In this document: in pieces, positions 56,301 to 64,000 of the stretch
Layout of the letters: every line of letters starts with the position of its first letter
Position numbering within the stretch: position 1 is the first letter of the stretch
Assembly (NCBI GenBank): GCA_016776905.1
Contig: JADHSM010000014.1
Span: 1-64,000 of the forward strand
DNA from: Planctomycetota bacterium
GTDB taxonomy: Bacteria; Planctomycetota; UBA8108; UBA1146
DNA: 64,000 bases
Direction of reading: 5' to 3'
The notes under the pieces: model-generated
What the model was told of the DNA's origin: nothing
Databases searched by the model: none
The model's input: only the letters and a program-made list of their open reading frames with translations
Program-made: the position numbers and the translations under genes

Positions 56301-56476
56301 GCTCCCATGACCTTGAGGAAGTGACGCCTCGAGGTGGAGTTGAATAATTCTGGAGCATGGTTCGGAAATTCTTTGTGAACCAACTCGCGAAATTCGGGGG
56401 TATCAGCGTAATCTTCAAGACTACGCCAAAGTGTTTTCCCCGAGCCATTTTCGATCATTTTGTTTATCGATGACAT
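53360..56476 (-). CDS. actB: Alternative complex III subunit ActB (molybdopterin-like and Fe-S protein)
   Basis: A 1038-residue protein. A TAT-type leader with a lipobox-like end (SRRHFLKVMGASVALAGGLAGC) precedes a molybdopterin-oxidoreductase-like domain (about 80-750), which in this family carries no Mo cofactor. The C-terminal Fe-S domain (about 770-1000) has the cluster motifs CTGCSACVIACQAEN, CNQCENAPCEQVCPV, YCSNNCPYKVRRFN and CTYCVQ...CAQTCPTSAI, giving four clusters. It passes electrons from quinol to the hemes. It overlaps the actA stop; the SD for the ATG at 56476 is weak. Confidence 0.96.
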   Translation of the reverse strand: MSSINKMIENGSGKTLWRSLEDYADTPEFRELVHKEFPNHAPELFNSTSRRHFLKVMGASVALAGGLAGCRWPREAILPHTSRPEGQIPGVPEAYASCWEQQEVAEGVLVTSFDGRPIRVDGNGDHPACSGTATSQMQASVLNLYDPGRSKQPSQIVDGVSKNATWDEAMIKLSEVKSATKIAILTAPTSSLPLDGMRKKFMRQFKSGSWHEWAPLNRDSERLGTGQAFGSPQRPVADLSKAKVLACFDADPLMTHPANLSHSAGWAAMRLSADDDEASISRVYVVESSYSITGGAADIHITAKSSDIPRMVAQLAKALEVDLPSDIANVVASAGVPDDRILKMAADLKSQDGNALVMAGDRQPPEVHALVHAINVSGLGAVGSGKPLEYAEVRYPSRPSHLEDLELLATRIKSGELEHLIVLGANPVYDAPTMGGENWGQLISEVPSSIHLGEYKDETGKACAWHMNTTHFLEQWGACRSWDGTITLQQPLIEPLYAGRSSVEFMSILNEDSPRSGYNITREILSGNADSDSDFEESWRKWIHDGFIGGTSNTVDKAPGAIKGGWGDGLQRAIQSTGGDEIVFLQDHSLFDGRYANNGWLQELPDPMTKVTWDNCAIVSPMKANSLGVKNGDMLKLVVEGKDLQMPAFVLPGQNEQTIAVSLGYGRLLADRAAGRLSRKPLIYQIADGVGFDTYTLRSENAVKQGFASVTVSRGDGEYVLATTQDHNPIRPEAFMGDLQREAELDRVGEFARTVETGFSPDLAAVGQAVKDAGPHHPPLKSLFPDHEYKSHKWAMSIDLNVCTGCSACVIACQAENNISVVGKDEVATGREMHWMRIDRYFRGEDVENPEMIHQPMTCNQCENAPCEQVCPVAATVHNEEGLNDMVYNRCIGTRYCSNNCPYKVRRFNYYNNTHEPSKTEQMGYNPTVTIRDRGVMEKCTYCVQRINKAKISAHNDRRDLKDGDIVPACAQTCPTSAISFGDLSDPESQVAMTQNSHRSYKMLAELNVRPRTSYLAQLKNPGEMSPEGDDSGEKKEG

Positions 56477-57165
56477 GTGGAACAGTTCGTCAGGAGGGTC
56501 ATTCTAACAGTCGGTTCACCGTCTGCGTCGTACAACCCCAGGCCCTTCAAGATTTCGATCCCTTGCACTTCTTTTTCTTCCTGGGTCCGATCAAGGCCCC
56601 AGTCTAGATCTGTAACTTTGTCAACAGGTCGTACTCGTCCCACAGGGTTGCGGTGACAATCGAGACACCAACCCATACTGAGAGGTGCAACTTGTTCAAC
56701 CTCTACCATGCGATCCACGCGACCATGACACTCAACGCAAGACACTCCGCGTGTCACATGAGCACTGTGATTGAAATACACATGATCAGGAAGATCGTGC
56801 ACCTTAATCCACTCGACCGGTAAACCGGTTTCAAACGAATGACGAATGGGTTTTAACTTATTACTGGTCGGTGCAACGTTCTGATGACAATTCATGCAGG
56901 TCGCTGTTGGAGGAACAGCCGCGAAGCCTGTTTTCTCAACAGTGTTGTGACAGTACCTGCAATCGATCCCCAATTCACCGACATGCAATTCATGACTGTA
57001 GGGAACGGGTTGCTCAGGCATATATCCAGCATTGAGTGTTTTTGGTGAAGCACCAAAGTAAATCATCAGGACAACATACAGTCCGGAAACACCGGCACCT
57101 GCACCTATCAATTTGATAAGAGTATCCACCCAGGGAGGGAAGATGGGGGATCGCATCGTGGTCAC
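56464..57165 (-). CDS. actA: Alternative complex III subunit ActA (pentaheme cytochrome c)
   Basis: About 233 residues with one N-terminal helix (LIGAGAGVSGLYVVLMIYFG) and five CXXCH heme sites: CRYCH, CMNCH, CVECH, CLDCH and the last at the very C-terminus, CSTCH. It is an electron-wire subunit at the outer face. I chose the GTG at 57165 with AGGAGG 5 nt upstream; the frame is open to an upstream start at 57264, which adds an atypical basic stretch. It heads the act operon. A 199-bp gap to ctaA probably holds the promoter. Confidence 0.94.
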   Translation of the reverse strand: MTTMRSPIFPPWVDTLIKLIGAGAGVSGLYVVLMIYFGASPKTLNAGYMPEQPVPYSHELHVGELGIDCRYCHNTVEKTGFAAVPPTATCMNCHQNVAPTSNKLKPIRHSFETGLPVEWIKVHDLPDHVYFNHSAHVTRGVSCVECHGRVDRMVEVEQVAPLSMGWCLDCHRNPVGRVRPVDKVTDLDWGLDRTQEEKEVQGIEILKGLGLYDADGEPTVRMTLLTNCSTCHR

Positions 57166-57364
57166 GCTTTTCCTCCTGCCCGACTGACTTCTGGGTCTTG
57201 CCATACCCAACATCAATCGCTGCGAAAATGTCTTATGGCGCATCCAGTCTGGAAAAAATTCCAACCCGCTTGTCCCCGAAATCCCCGGAGCACGGATACG
57301 ACTGCCGCATGCCCTTGTCAGGCTAGCAACAGAGACGAACTAGGCAAACGATCTCACCTATTAA

Positions 57365-58738
57365 TCAGGAAGTTTTTCGAATAGTAAAATTGGTCCCCGA
57401 TAGCCTTTTTTCGGAAATCAATCCTTCATGGTAGGTCCAGCACAGTAGAAGTCCGGCCAGTGTCAGCAAGACGGCTCCTATAGATTGGTGCGCCGTGGCC
57501 ACTAATGTCTCTTCAATTCCACTGGAAGCCACTCGGACTGTGGACCCTGTGACCGCCAATGCATAAAAGCCTAATGTGACCTGAACAGCTGCGACAACAC
57601 CCAACCAAACGCCTATTTTGACTCTTGGAGCGGGCATACCGGCCTGAGAGCAACGCGCGCTCACCAGAAAGACCAGACCCAAAACCACGAATGCTCCCAC
57701 GATATGCGGGATCATCCAATCCCTCGAAACATGTCGAGAGAGAGCCCCTAGCGTCAGCTGACTCGTCAATCCCGCCAGTAGCACGAATGACCAGAATCTC
57801 TCATTTCTGGGGATATGGCCTTTGACGGGATTGTTCCAGACCTTTGAGGTCAAGAGCCACAAGACCGCTGTCAGGGCAAGAAACAACTGACCGTCGACTC
57901 CGTGGAAAACTCTCAAGGCCAGACTCAAGCCAGATTCCTGCACTTGAGCCACTTGTCCCCCCACGACGATGGCAGACTCGACCTCTGTCACGCGCCCGCC
58001 CCCGAGAATCCCCTGAAAGATGACCTGAATAACGGCGAGGCTGGCCAAAATTCGTAGGTTTTTAGGGGATCGGAACAAGAACACGCAGACCCCAAACGAG
58101 AGGGTCACCAGACCCACGAGAGTCCCATACAATCGGTGAGCATGTTCGTAGTAAATCCCTCCAGTCATTCGAGATAGAGGCAATAGGAACATATTTTCAC
58201 CAAAGGAAGCAGGCCAATCAGGAACCGCCATTCCCGCTTCTTCACTCGTCACCAATCCGCCGATGGCAATCATCACCATACTGGCGACGAAGGTAGATGC
58301 TCCTAGCCAACGCAACCCTTCTCCCCTTGAAGAGATTTCAACTTCTAATTTTTGAGAACTGACGGTCCATGCGCCGAGCATCGCGAGAAGGCAGAGAGAG
58401 GTAAATAATCCGGTCAGGGCCATCACCGTCCGGCGAACATCGGATAAATCCTCCGCCAAAAATGAGCCGAGAACCAATAAATCGAAGGTTCCTGCCACAA
58501 GAGCCGCATACAAAGCACAAGCCCGATGTCGAGGATGCCGAAGTGCTGCCTGGCGGCCGCCCCAGACCATGATGACGGCCAAAACCCCAAATAACATAGC
58601 GGGATGTGCCTGTATAAAGGGCAAACGAGCAATAAATCCCGAGGTCCACATGGCCACTGCAGTGGCCACACCAACGGGAAACGCGGCTTCAAAGAGGCTG
58701 GAAGGTGCCCTCCGGTATTCCAAGGTATCTCTCGACAT
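57365..58738 (-). CDS. ctaA: Heme A synthase (CtaA/COX15) with extra N-terminal membrane domain
   Basis: About 457 residues. The COX15/CtaA core (about 140-445) has eight helices and the motifs GGLVTSEEAGMAVPDWPASFG, YYEHAHRLYGTLVG (EXXHR), VFHGVDGQLF and HIVGAFVVLGL, with His residues for heme. It oxidises heme O to heme A for the oxidase. An N-terminal domain of about 115 residues with four helices (VATAVAMWTSGFIARLPF and following) precedes the core and is not in ordinary CtaA. The ATG at 58738 has AGAGGAGG about 9-10 nt upstream; TTG at 58744 is the alternative. Confidence 0.92.
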   Translation of the reverse strand: MSRDTLEYRRAPSSLFEAAFPVGVATAVAMWTSGFIARLPFIQAHPAMLFGVLAVIMVWGGRQAALRHPRHRACALYAALVAGTFDLLVLGSFLAEDLSDVRRTVMALTGLFTSLCLLAMLGAWTVSSQKLEVEISSRGEGLRWLGASTFVASMVMIAIGGLVTSEEAGMAVPDWPASFGENMFLLPLSRMTGGIYYEHAHRLYGTLVGLVTLSFGVCVFLFRSPKNLRILASLAVIQVIFQGILGGGRVTEVESAIVVGGQVAQVQESGLSLALRVFHGVDGQLFLALTAVLWLLTSKVWNNPVKGHIPRNERFWSFVLLAGLTSQLTLGALSRHVSRDWMIPHIVGAFVVLGLVFLVSARCSQAGMPAPRVKIGVWLGVVAAVQVTLGFYALAVTGSTVRVASSGIEETLVATAHQSIGAVLLTLAGLLLCWTYHEGLISEKRLSGTNFTIRKTS

Positions 58739-58764
58739 GACCAAAAACCTCCTCTAAACAGCCA

Positions 58765-58788
58765 AATTGGGCTGATTCTGTCCCAATT
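58765..58788. promoter_or_regulatory. Inverted repeat upstream of ctaA
   Basis: AATTGGG at 58765-58771 and CCCAATT at 58782-58788 are exact reverse complements separated by 10 bp. They stand about 27 bp before the ctaA ATG, just upstream of its SD. It could be a regulator site for heme A synthesis or an RNA hairpin in the leader. Confidence 0.35.
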
Positions 58789-58971
58789 ACAATATGGACC
58801 CTCAGGTGCGGCTTTCTTTTCCTTCAGAACTCCAGTTCATCTAAGGAGTTGTTGAAGGGAGAGGCAAGGGAAAGCACCCTAGTAAAAAGATGTGACGAAC
58901 ACTTCAATACACCCCTCATAAGTGAGAAGATAGAAGAGTGAAAAGATATGAGGCGGCAAGTATTTTGACTT

Positions 58972-59070
58972 TTGGAATACACTTGGAATACATCCAGTGT
59001 TTTCAATTCGTGTGATCAGTGTTTTCACATAGTGCGATCTGTTTGTCGGTTGAAGGACCCATATATGGGT
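58972..59070 (+). promoter_or_regulatory. Repeat-rich upstream region of the dockerin gene
   Basis: This is part of a 457-bp AT-rich stretch without a gene (58739-59195). It holds TTGGAATACAY twice in tandem (58972-58982, 58983-58993; 11-bp period), CAGTGTTTTCA twice (58995-59005, 59017-59027; 22 bp apart) and the palindrome ACCCATATATGGGT (59057-59070). Periods of one and two helical turns suggest adjacent protein-binding sites. I cannot name a regulator or a certain promoter. Confidence 0.5.
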
Positions 59071-59195
59071 TCCTATGTAGTGAATCATCAGTTAATCATG
59101 TGCGAGTCTCATGATATGGCTCTGTAATGTGTCATGAACCTTTGGGTTATTTTAATCCCCAAGGAAATTTGAAGCCCGCTTGAAAGGAATGGACC

Positions 59196-61673
59196 GTGCC
59201 AAAGTTTTTTGGACTCAGTCTCACAATTCTTTGCTTGGCAACCTCGGTTGCGTTTGCTCAGAACCCGGACGTTATCGTTGGAGATTTGCCGGATACCAAC
59301 TCGTATGGAACGAGTGCTGGAACAGGTATCTACGCCTACTCCATTGCGACAACCTCATGCAATATCGGGTCTGCGAATCTAGACTGGATCGCAAGTAGCA
59401 ATCAGCATCCAGTGATCGCCCAGGACATGTTCCGTCTTCATGATGGACGCTTTGTTCAAATCGGATCCTCTTGGCTCAAGCATGGTTTCTGTGCCCTCCA
59501 AAACACCGGACTTTGCCCCGGTTGTGGCGGCGGCGGAGGTTGCCTTCAGTTCTTGACGCCGGGTTGTGCCGATCCATACTCCGCAGGCCTCAATGGTAGC
59601 CAATCCAACCTTGGACCACGTTCACAGGTCAATGCTTACACAGGCTTCTTCCCATTCCCCTACGCTGCTCCTCCATGCCCTCCTAGCGAAAGCAACATCT
59701 GCCGCCGCTTGCAGGTGCAAGAAGACGACATCACGACAGCTCTCCACCCGGGAGCTCTCTTCTTTGTCAGTGGACAGTACGTAGCACTCGATGACTCGAT
59801 CGCGGGGAACCAAGCCAACAACGCTTCATACCGTAGAGTCAATGTCGGCCAGACCGGTACCCGAGCTTTGAGTTTCGTGGGCGGAACAGAAATGATGTCC
59901 CCTCCGATTCAGGCATGGCAAGATTTCCAGCCTTCCGTCAATTTGGTGGATATTCAGATTGCGAATGAAGGTCTCTTCATTGCTGGATACGACGTCATTG
60001 ATAATGGAAACGGCACATGGAACTACGAGTACGCAGTCTACAACATGTACTCCGATCGTTCTGCCGACAGTTTCTTTGTTCCGGTTCCTGCCGGTGCAAC
60101 TTTATCCAATGTCGGATTCCATGACGTCACTTGGCATAGTGGAGAACCCTTCTCCGACGTGGACTGGGCCGTGACTCAGCAGTCGGGTGTAGGTATCACT
60201 TGGAGCACCGACAGTTTTGCAACTGATCCGAACGCAAATGCGCTTCGCTGGTCGATGATGTTCAACTTTCACTTCACATGTGACGCCCCACCCGCGGACA
60301 ACACTGCCAGCATGGGCTTGTTTAAGCCCGGCAACGTTGGCGATCCGGACGAGATGAACTTCACTGTCTCGGCACCTTCCGGAAACTTCATTCCAGGAGT
60401 TCAAAACTTGGTGTGTGATTCCGGTAGCATGGCTTCTCCTCTGGTGAACTTGAACTGGAGTAACGGAGATACCTACGACAACATTCTTGTTTCTCGTGGA
60501 GGAACACAGATTGCAACTCTTACCGGTTCTTCGACTTCATACACTGATTCTGCAGCAGTGTTCGGGAACACCACCTACACCGTTCAGGGAATTCAGGGAA
60601 GCGTCAACACCGCGCAAGTCACTTGCGACAGCGCGATTACTCCATTGGGACAAAGTGGATTGACCTGCGCCCAAGCGGATCCTGATTTCAGCGATGTGAC
60701 TCTGAACTGGACCAATGGGATGATGTACGACGAGATTCGTATTCAGCGCAATGGATCAGAAATCGGCGTCTTGGGAGGAGCGACCACAAGTTACTCCGAC
60801 ACAGGTGCAACATTGGGTCCCCAGGCTTACACCGTTGAAGCCATCGTGGGTGGCGTATCCGCTGGAATCAATGAATGCAACGTGACTGTTCTTGCACCTC
60901 CACCGCTGGGTTTCACCGTCACGGCAAATGATGCCAGCGGTTCATACGACTCCGCCTCAGGTTCCGGAACCGCCACGATGATTCTTTCTGGCATTGAATC
61001 TTCTGCCAATACAGGCTACCCCAACGCTGTCACTGGTTTCTCATTGGGCCTCAGTTTCGATGCGAATCTTTTGATCGCCACAGGAACCGACCCCAGTGTC
61101 ATTGGTATTCCGGTCGACTTCTTCGACGGTCAACAAGCCCCCGGAGTTGTTACCGTGGGTTGCGTGGTCAGCTTCCTCGGAACCGCCACGATTCAGTTGG
61201 ACAACGAGATAAACCTCGCTGCCATCAACTTCGACACGAACCCTGGTGGATTCACAGGTACCACAGGTCCTGTCTCCACAGACGTTTCCTTCCAAAATGG
61301 GGTTGCCGCCGGATCTCTTCCGGTCGATAACCTGATCGTGGTTGGAAGTGCTCCCATGCCTCCCACATTCGTGCATGGAGTCGTCACATTGGACTCTTCC
61401 GGGATTGTCTTTGTTCGAGGTGACGTCAATGCCGATAGCGCCATCAACATTGCGGATGCGGTAACCGCTTTGAACTACTTGTTCAACGGTATAGCAGTAT
61501 CCTGTGTCGACGCCGTCGATAGTAACGACGACGGAAGCGCCAATGTTGCAGACGGTGTGTTCTTGCTTGGATTCCTCTTCAGTGGAGGAATCGCACCTCC
61601 TGCTCCGAACACTTGTGGAGCAGACCCGACTGCGGATAGCCTTGACTGTCTGTCATTCAGTGCTTGTCCCTGA
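59196..61673 (+). CDS. Large secreted protein with Fn3-like repeats, cohesin-like domain and C-terminal dockerin
   Basis: An 825-residue protein. A signal peptide (FGLSLTILCLATSVAFA) is followed by a Cys-rich N-terminal region (about 22-400) with a GCGGGGGC stretch. Two similar Fn3-like modules (about 405-570) share the pattern LNWxNGxxYDxIxVxRxG and TSYxD. A cohesin-like beta-sandwich (about 575-730) contains ATMILSGIESS, TGFSLGLSFDANLL and LAAINFDT. The C-terminus (739-825) is a dockerin with two Ca-binding repeats, RGDVNADSAINIADAV and DSNDDGSANVADGV, ending in Cys-rich residues. It is probably extracellular or surface bound. The start is GTG at 59196 with AAGGA upstream. It ends at a strong terminator. 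Function is unknown. Confidence 0.85.
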   Translation: MPKFFGLSLTILCLATSVAFAQNPDVIVGDLPDTNSYGTSAGTGIYAYSIATTSCNIGSANLDWIASSNQHPVIAQDMFRLHDGRFVQIGSSWLKHGFCALQNTGLCPGCGGGGGCLQFLTPGCADPYSAGLNGSQSNLGPRSQVNAYTGFFPFPYAAPPCPPSESNICRRLQVQEDDITTALHPGALFFVSGQYVALDDSIAGNQANNASYRRVNVGQTGTRALSFVGGTEMMSPPIQAWQDFQPSVNLVDIQIANEGLFIAGYDVIDNGNGTWNYEYAVYNMYSDRSADSFFVPVPAGATLSNVGFHDVTWHSGEPFSDVDWAVTQQSGVGITWSTDSFATDPNANALRWSMMFNFHFTCDAPPADNTASMGLFKPGNVGDPDEMNFTVSAPSGNFIPGVQNLVCDSGSMASPLVNLNWSNGDTYDNILVSRGGTQIATLTGSSTSYTDSAAVFGNTTYTVQGIQGSVNTAQVTCDSAITPLGQSGLTCAQADPDFSDVTLNWTNGMMYDEIRIQRNGSEIGVLGGATTSYSDTGATLGPQAYTVEAIVGGVSAGINECNVTVLAPPPLGFTVTANDASGSYDSASGSGTATMILSGIESSANTGYPNAVTGFSLGLSFDANLLIATGTDPSVIGIPVDFFDGQQAPGVVTVGCVVSFLGTATIQLDNEINLAAINFDTNPGGFTGTTGPVSTDVSFQNGVAAGSLPVDNLIVVGSAPMPPTFVHGVVTLDSSGIVFVRGDVNADSAINIADAVTALNYLFNGIAVSCVDAVDSNDDGSANVADGVFLLGFLFSGGIAPPAPNTCGADPTADSLDCLSFSACP

Positions 61674-61695
61674 TACTTCTTGATCAAAGTATCTT

Positions 61696-61734
61696 CGGGG
61701 CGTGCGGGAATATCCCGCACGCCCCGTTTTTTTT
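61696..61734 (+). terminator. Intrinsic terminator after the dockerin gene
   Basis: A perfect 14-bp stem, CGGGGCGTGCGGGA (61696-61709) with TCCCGCACGCCCCG (61713-61726), an ATA loop, then eight T (61727-61734). It stands 22 bp after the stop codon. Confidence 0.95.
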
Positions 61735-61843
61735 GACAAAAAAACATAGCGACCCTGTAGACGTAAAACACTCAGAGATGAGATGGCGGACTTTGCCAGC
61801 TTCATTCATGGGTGAAGAGTCTGATCAGCGGGTGGACCAACAA

Positions 61844-63271
61844 CTAAACTTCGATGTCGAGCCAACGACGACGAAGAACAATCCACACACACAAACCGGA
61901 TCGGACGACCCAGTCGAGAACTGTCGCGATCCATACCCCTTGTAATCCCATTGCTGGAACTCCTAGCCCTCCATAGGCCAGCCACCATGCGAATGGAACC
62001 CGGAATCCCCATGACCCCAGAGCAGTGATCCACATCACTGGAATATTTGCTCCGGCTCCTCGCAGGCTTCCGGTCAAGGTTTCCGTCAGCATCAAGAATG
62101 GAACCTCGCATGCACCGATCATTAAACACATCGCAGCCAGCTGGCCCGTCTCATTTCTCAGTTCAAAAAACCCCACCAGATCTTCTGGGAAAAAGAACAA
62201 TAAGAAAATGACAGGAGTGATGCATATTTGCGCCAGAAGACTACTTCTCCAGGCACTCCGGAGAGCCGCCTTCTTTTGTCCGCAACCCAGTAATCGCCCT
62301 GAAACACTGGCAGCTGCCGCTTGAAATCCGTGTGCCGGCAAAAAGGCCAGTGACTGAATGGCAATGGCGGCCCGATGAGCAGCCATCGACATGGCGTCCA
62401 ATTGGAATATGGCAAACTGATATACGACAAATCCAGAGTGGAACAGAACAGCCGCACCCAATGCAGGAATACTCAACTTAATGATCTGACGAGCTTGACC
62501 TCGATCATATGAGAGTGCACCCGGTGTACGCAGACTCAATCGCTGACCACGCCTGTAGAACAAAACACCGAGAATCAGGACCACTTCTACGAGAGGAGCG
62601 AGGCCTGTCGCTAATCCAACGCCTTCGATTCCCATTTTCGGGAATCCCCACAAACCATAAAGGAAGATCGCATTTCCCAGAATATTCACGAGGTTACTGA
62701 CAACCCCACCCATGACGGGGAGCAATGATTCTCCAGCACCTCGGGTTGTCGATTCCAGAGTGACCGCAATCGCACGAAGGGGAAAGAGAAGAAGGAACCA
62801 AGTCAAATACCCGCTCGACTCCGATAGAATTAGAGATCGGGATTCGCTGTCTTCCACACCCAGTTGGGAGCCTAGCCAAGAGAGCCCTATATCCCTGCCG
62901 GCTATACAGAGAAGCGAAACCATCGACCCTAATCCCAATGCCAAGACAATAGAGGAAAACATACCCTGACTTGCCAAGAGTTGCTGACCTTCGCCACTGC
63001 GCCGAGCGACCACAGCACCGGCACCTATCGCCGTTACGGTAAATATCGTCGTCAGAGACCAACACAATGGCGAAACTAAATTGAGCGAAGCGAGGGACTC
63101 GTCTCCGCCCCCTAGAGCATCGGAAACCATGCGGGTATCCACGAGAAATTGGAGCGTATGAAGTAGGTATTGAAGGATTGCAGGAATGGCAAGACGAAGG
63201 ATCTCTTTGTCCATCGCCCGTCCCTGTAAACCTGTTCTCAGATCTTCACCCGGAAGCGGTCTCGAACTCAT
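61844..63271 (-). CDS. MATE family multidrug/Na+ antiporter
   Basis: A 475-residue protein with about twelve helices in two related halves. RLAIPAILQYLLHTLQFLVDTRMV begins the first, and IIKLSIPALGAAVLFHSGFVVYQFAIFQ begins the second; the N-lobe of each shows MatE-type spacing. QSLAFLPAHGFQAAAASVSGRLLG is family-like. It likely exports drugs or metabolites using an ion gradient; the substrate is unknown. The ATG at 63271 overlaps the aroB stop by 4 bp (ATGA); a later ATG at 63214 would start at MDKEILRL. Confidence 0.88.
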   Translation of the reverse strand: MSSRPLPGEDLRTGLQGRAMDKEILRLAIPAILQYLLHTLQFLVDTRMVSDALGGGDESLASLNLVSPLCWSLTTIFTVTAIGAGAVVARRSGEGQQLLASQGMFSSIVLALGLGSMVSLLCIAGRDIGLSWLGSQLGVEDSESRSLILSESSGYLTWFLLLFPLRAIAVTLESTTRGAGESLLPVMGGVVSNLVNILGNAIFLYGLWGFPKMGIEGVGLATGLAPLVEVVLILGVLFYRRGQRLSLRTPGALSYDRGQARQIIKLSIPALGAAVLFHSGFVVYQFAIFQLDAMSMAAHRAAIAIQSLAFLPAHGFQAAAASVSGRLLGCGQKKAALRSAWRSSLLAQICITPVIFLLFFFPEDLVGFFELRNETGQLAAMCLMIGACEVPFLMLTETLTGSLRGAGANIPVMWITALGSWGFRVPFAWWLAYGGLGVPAMGLQGVWIATVLDWVVRSGLCVWIVLRRRWLDIEV

Positions 63272-64000
63272 GAATCCCGTTCTAGGTTTTCCAACACTCG
63301 TCGAACCCGACTCGATTCGACAGTGTCGACGATGACATTCCCAGGCTTGACGGGGAGAACCCAGCGGAGTTGGCCCCCTCTTGTTTTTTTATCGGAACGC
63401 AATGCCTTCATCACTGGATCGATGTCGAGCGGCCCCATATTCGTGGGAAGCCCCACCTTCTGAAGGAGTTGAATCAGTCGAGTAACATTCTCGTCACTTC
63501 CCACTCCACACTCCTTGGCAAGCCTTGCCGAGAACACCATTCCTATAGAGACGGCAGAACCATGAGGTAAAAAAGTTCCATTCCGGATCGCTTCCATCTC
63601 AAGTGCGTGGGCCAAAGTATGACCTAAATTGAGAATCTCTCTGCGTCCGGATTCATGCAAATCTTCGTTCACAATCGAAACTTTTACAGACATCGCTGAT
63701 CGCAACACTTCAGGGCTCGGGATCAGATCCTCAGAGATCGCATCTGCATCATTCTCTAATTGGTGTAGAAGCGGAGTTTCACTCAGCCATGCAGCCTTGA
63801 TCAATTCTGCCCAACCCTGCCTTCGCTCTTCCAAAGGAAGAGTCGACAGGAGAGAACGATCCACAATCACCTGTTCAGGAAGATGGAACGATCCAATTCG
63901 ATTTTTAACACCCCCCTGATGCACAGCGGTCTTACCGCCAATGTGTGCATCGACCATCGCTAACAAAGTTGTGGGAATAGCCAACCATGGTGTACCACGA
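63268..64000 (-). CDS. aroB: 3-dehydroquinate synthase, C-terminal part (cut by window end)
   Basis: The frame is open at position 64000, so the N-terminal Rossmann part is missing. The visible part begins RGTPWLAIPTTLLAMVDAHI, followed by GGKTAVHQGGVKNRIGSFHLP and the metal-binding NLGHTLAHALEME (His) and later His ligands. It cyclises DAHP to 3-dehydroquinate in the shikimate pathway, as does aroA at 28.3-29.7 kb for a later step. It is translationally coupled to the MATE gene downstream. Confidence 0.95.
   Translation of the reverse strand, partial: RGTPWLAIPTTLLAMVDAHIGGKTAVHQGGVKNRIGSFHLPEQVIVDRSLLSTLPLEERRQGWAELIKAAWLSETPLLHQLENDADAISEDLIPSPEVLRSAMSVKVSIVNEDLHESGRREILNLGHTLAHALEMEAIRNGTFLPHGSAVSIGMVFSARLAKECGVGSDENVTRLIQLLQKVGLPTNMGPLDIDPVMKALRSDKKTRGGQLRWVLPVKPGNVIVDTVESSRVRRVLENLERDS

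Noticed and set aside
58824-59088. Two short minus-strand frames in the gap before the dockerin gene
   Set aside because: They are short, without SD or similarity, and cover AT-rich, repeat-containing DNA that is better read as a regulatory region.

Overview
The window looks like part of a chromosome of a Planctomycetota bacterium or a close relative. This is inferred from gene content and not from any rRNA or marker phylogeny. The pointers are an ECF-type sigma factor divergent from a soluble Ser/Thr kinase whose DFG motif reads DWG and which carries TPR-like repeats, a secreted protein ending in a planctomycete-style dockerin, a signal-peptide protein joining a LamG-like domain to a prenyltransferase-type barrel, and an alternative complex III - caa3 oxidase operon. 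Most genes lie on the minus strand. I saw no rRNA, tRNA, IS element, prophage or CRISPR. Non-ATG starts behind good Shine-Dalgarno (SD) sequences are frequent.

Layout. 1-4.9 kb (minus): 5' part of an RNase D gene, a one-chain 2-oxoglutarate dehydrogenase/decarboxylase (Kgd type) and an ECF sigma factor. 4.9-7.4 kb (plus): the divergent Ser/Thr kinase. 7.5-11.7 kb (minus): M42 aminopeptidase, SfsA and a DPP-IV-like S9 peptidase. 11.9-14.7 kb (plus): a Trm112-like mini-protein and homodimeric pyruvate dehydrogenase E1, closed by a terminator shared with the convergent ahcY. 16.7-21.5 kb: the LamG/prenyltransferase-like protein (minus) and acetyl-CoA synthetase (plus), separated by a 14-bp tandem repeat. 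21.6-29.7 kb (minus): a tightly packed run aroA-mnmG-DUF4442-nudix-der-ruvC-infA-M28 peptidase, mostly with 4-bp stop/start overlaps. 29.7-34.6 kb (plus): M14 carboxypeptidase-like protein, acyltransferase-3 and an orphan thioredoxin-like protein, with a PP2C phosphatase relic on the opposite strand.

34.6-40.7 kb (minus): a complete SUF iron-sulfur operon, sufR-B-C-D-S-U-T. 40.9-42.9 kb (plus): heme O synthase ctaB and a DUF3179 protein. 42.9-58.7 kb (minus): the respiratory cluster ctaA, actABCDEF (alternative complex III), a one-TM small protein, SCO, and coxB-A-C-D plus a second subunit-III-like gene. Quinol is oxidised by ActABCDEF, electrons pass through its cytochromes to the cytochrome c domain fused to CoxB and on to O2. 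CtaA and CtaB make heme A, SCO loads copper, and the neighbouring SUF operon could supply the Fe-S clusters of ActB. 59.2-61.7 kb (plus): the large secreted dockerin protein behind a repeat-rich upstream region. 61.8-64 kb (minus): a MATE transporter and the 3' part of aroB, cut by the window edge.

The most interesting items are the Kgd / TPR-kinase neighbourhood, which recalls actinobacterial PknG-GarA-Kgd control; the uncharacterised one-TM protein between complex III and oxidase genes; the cohesin-like/dockerin secreted protein with a periodic direct-repeat upstream region; the PP2C relic; and the unusual insertions in CoxB and CoxC.
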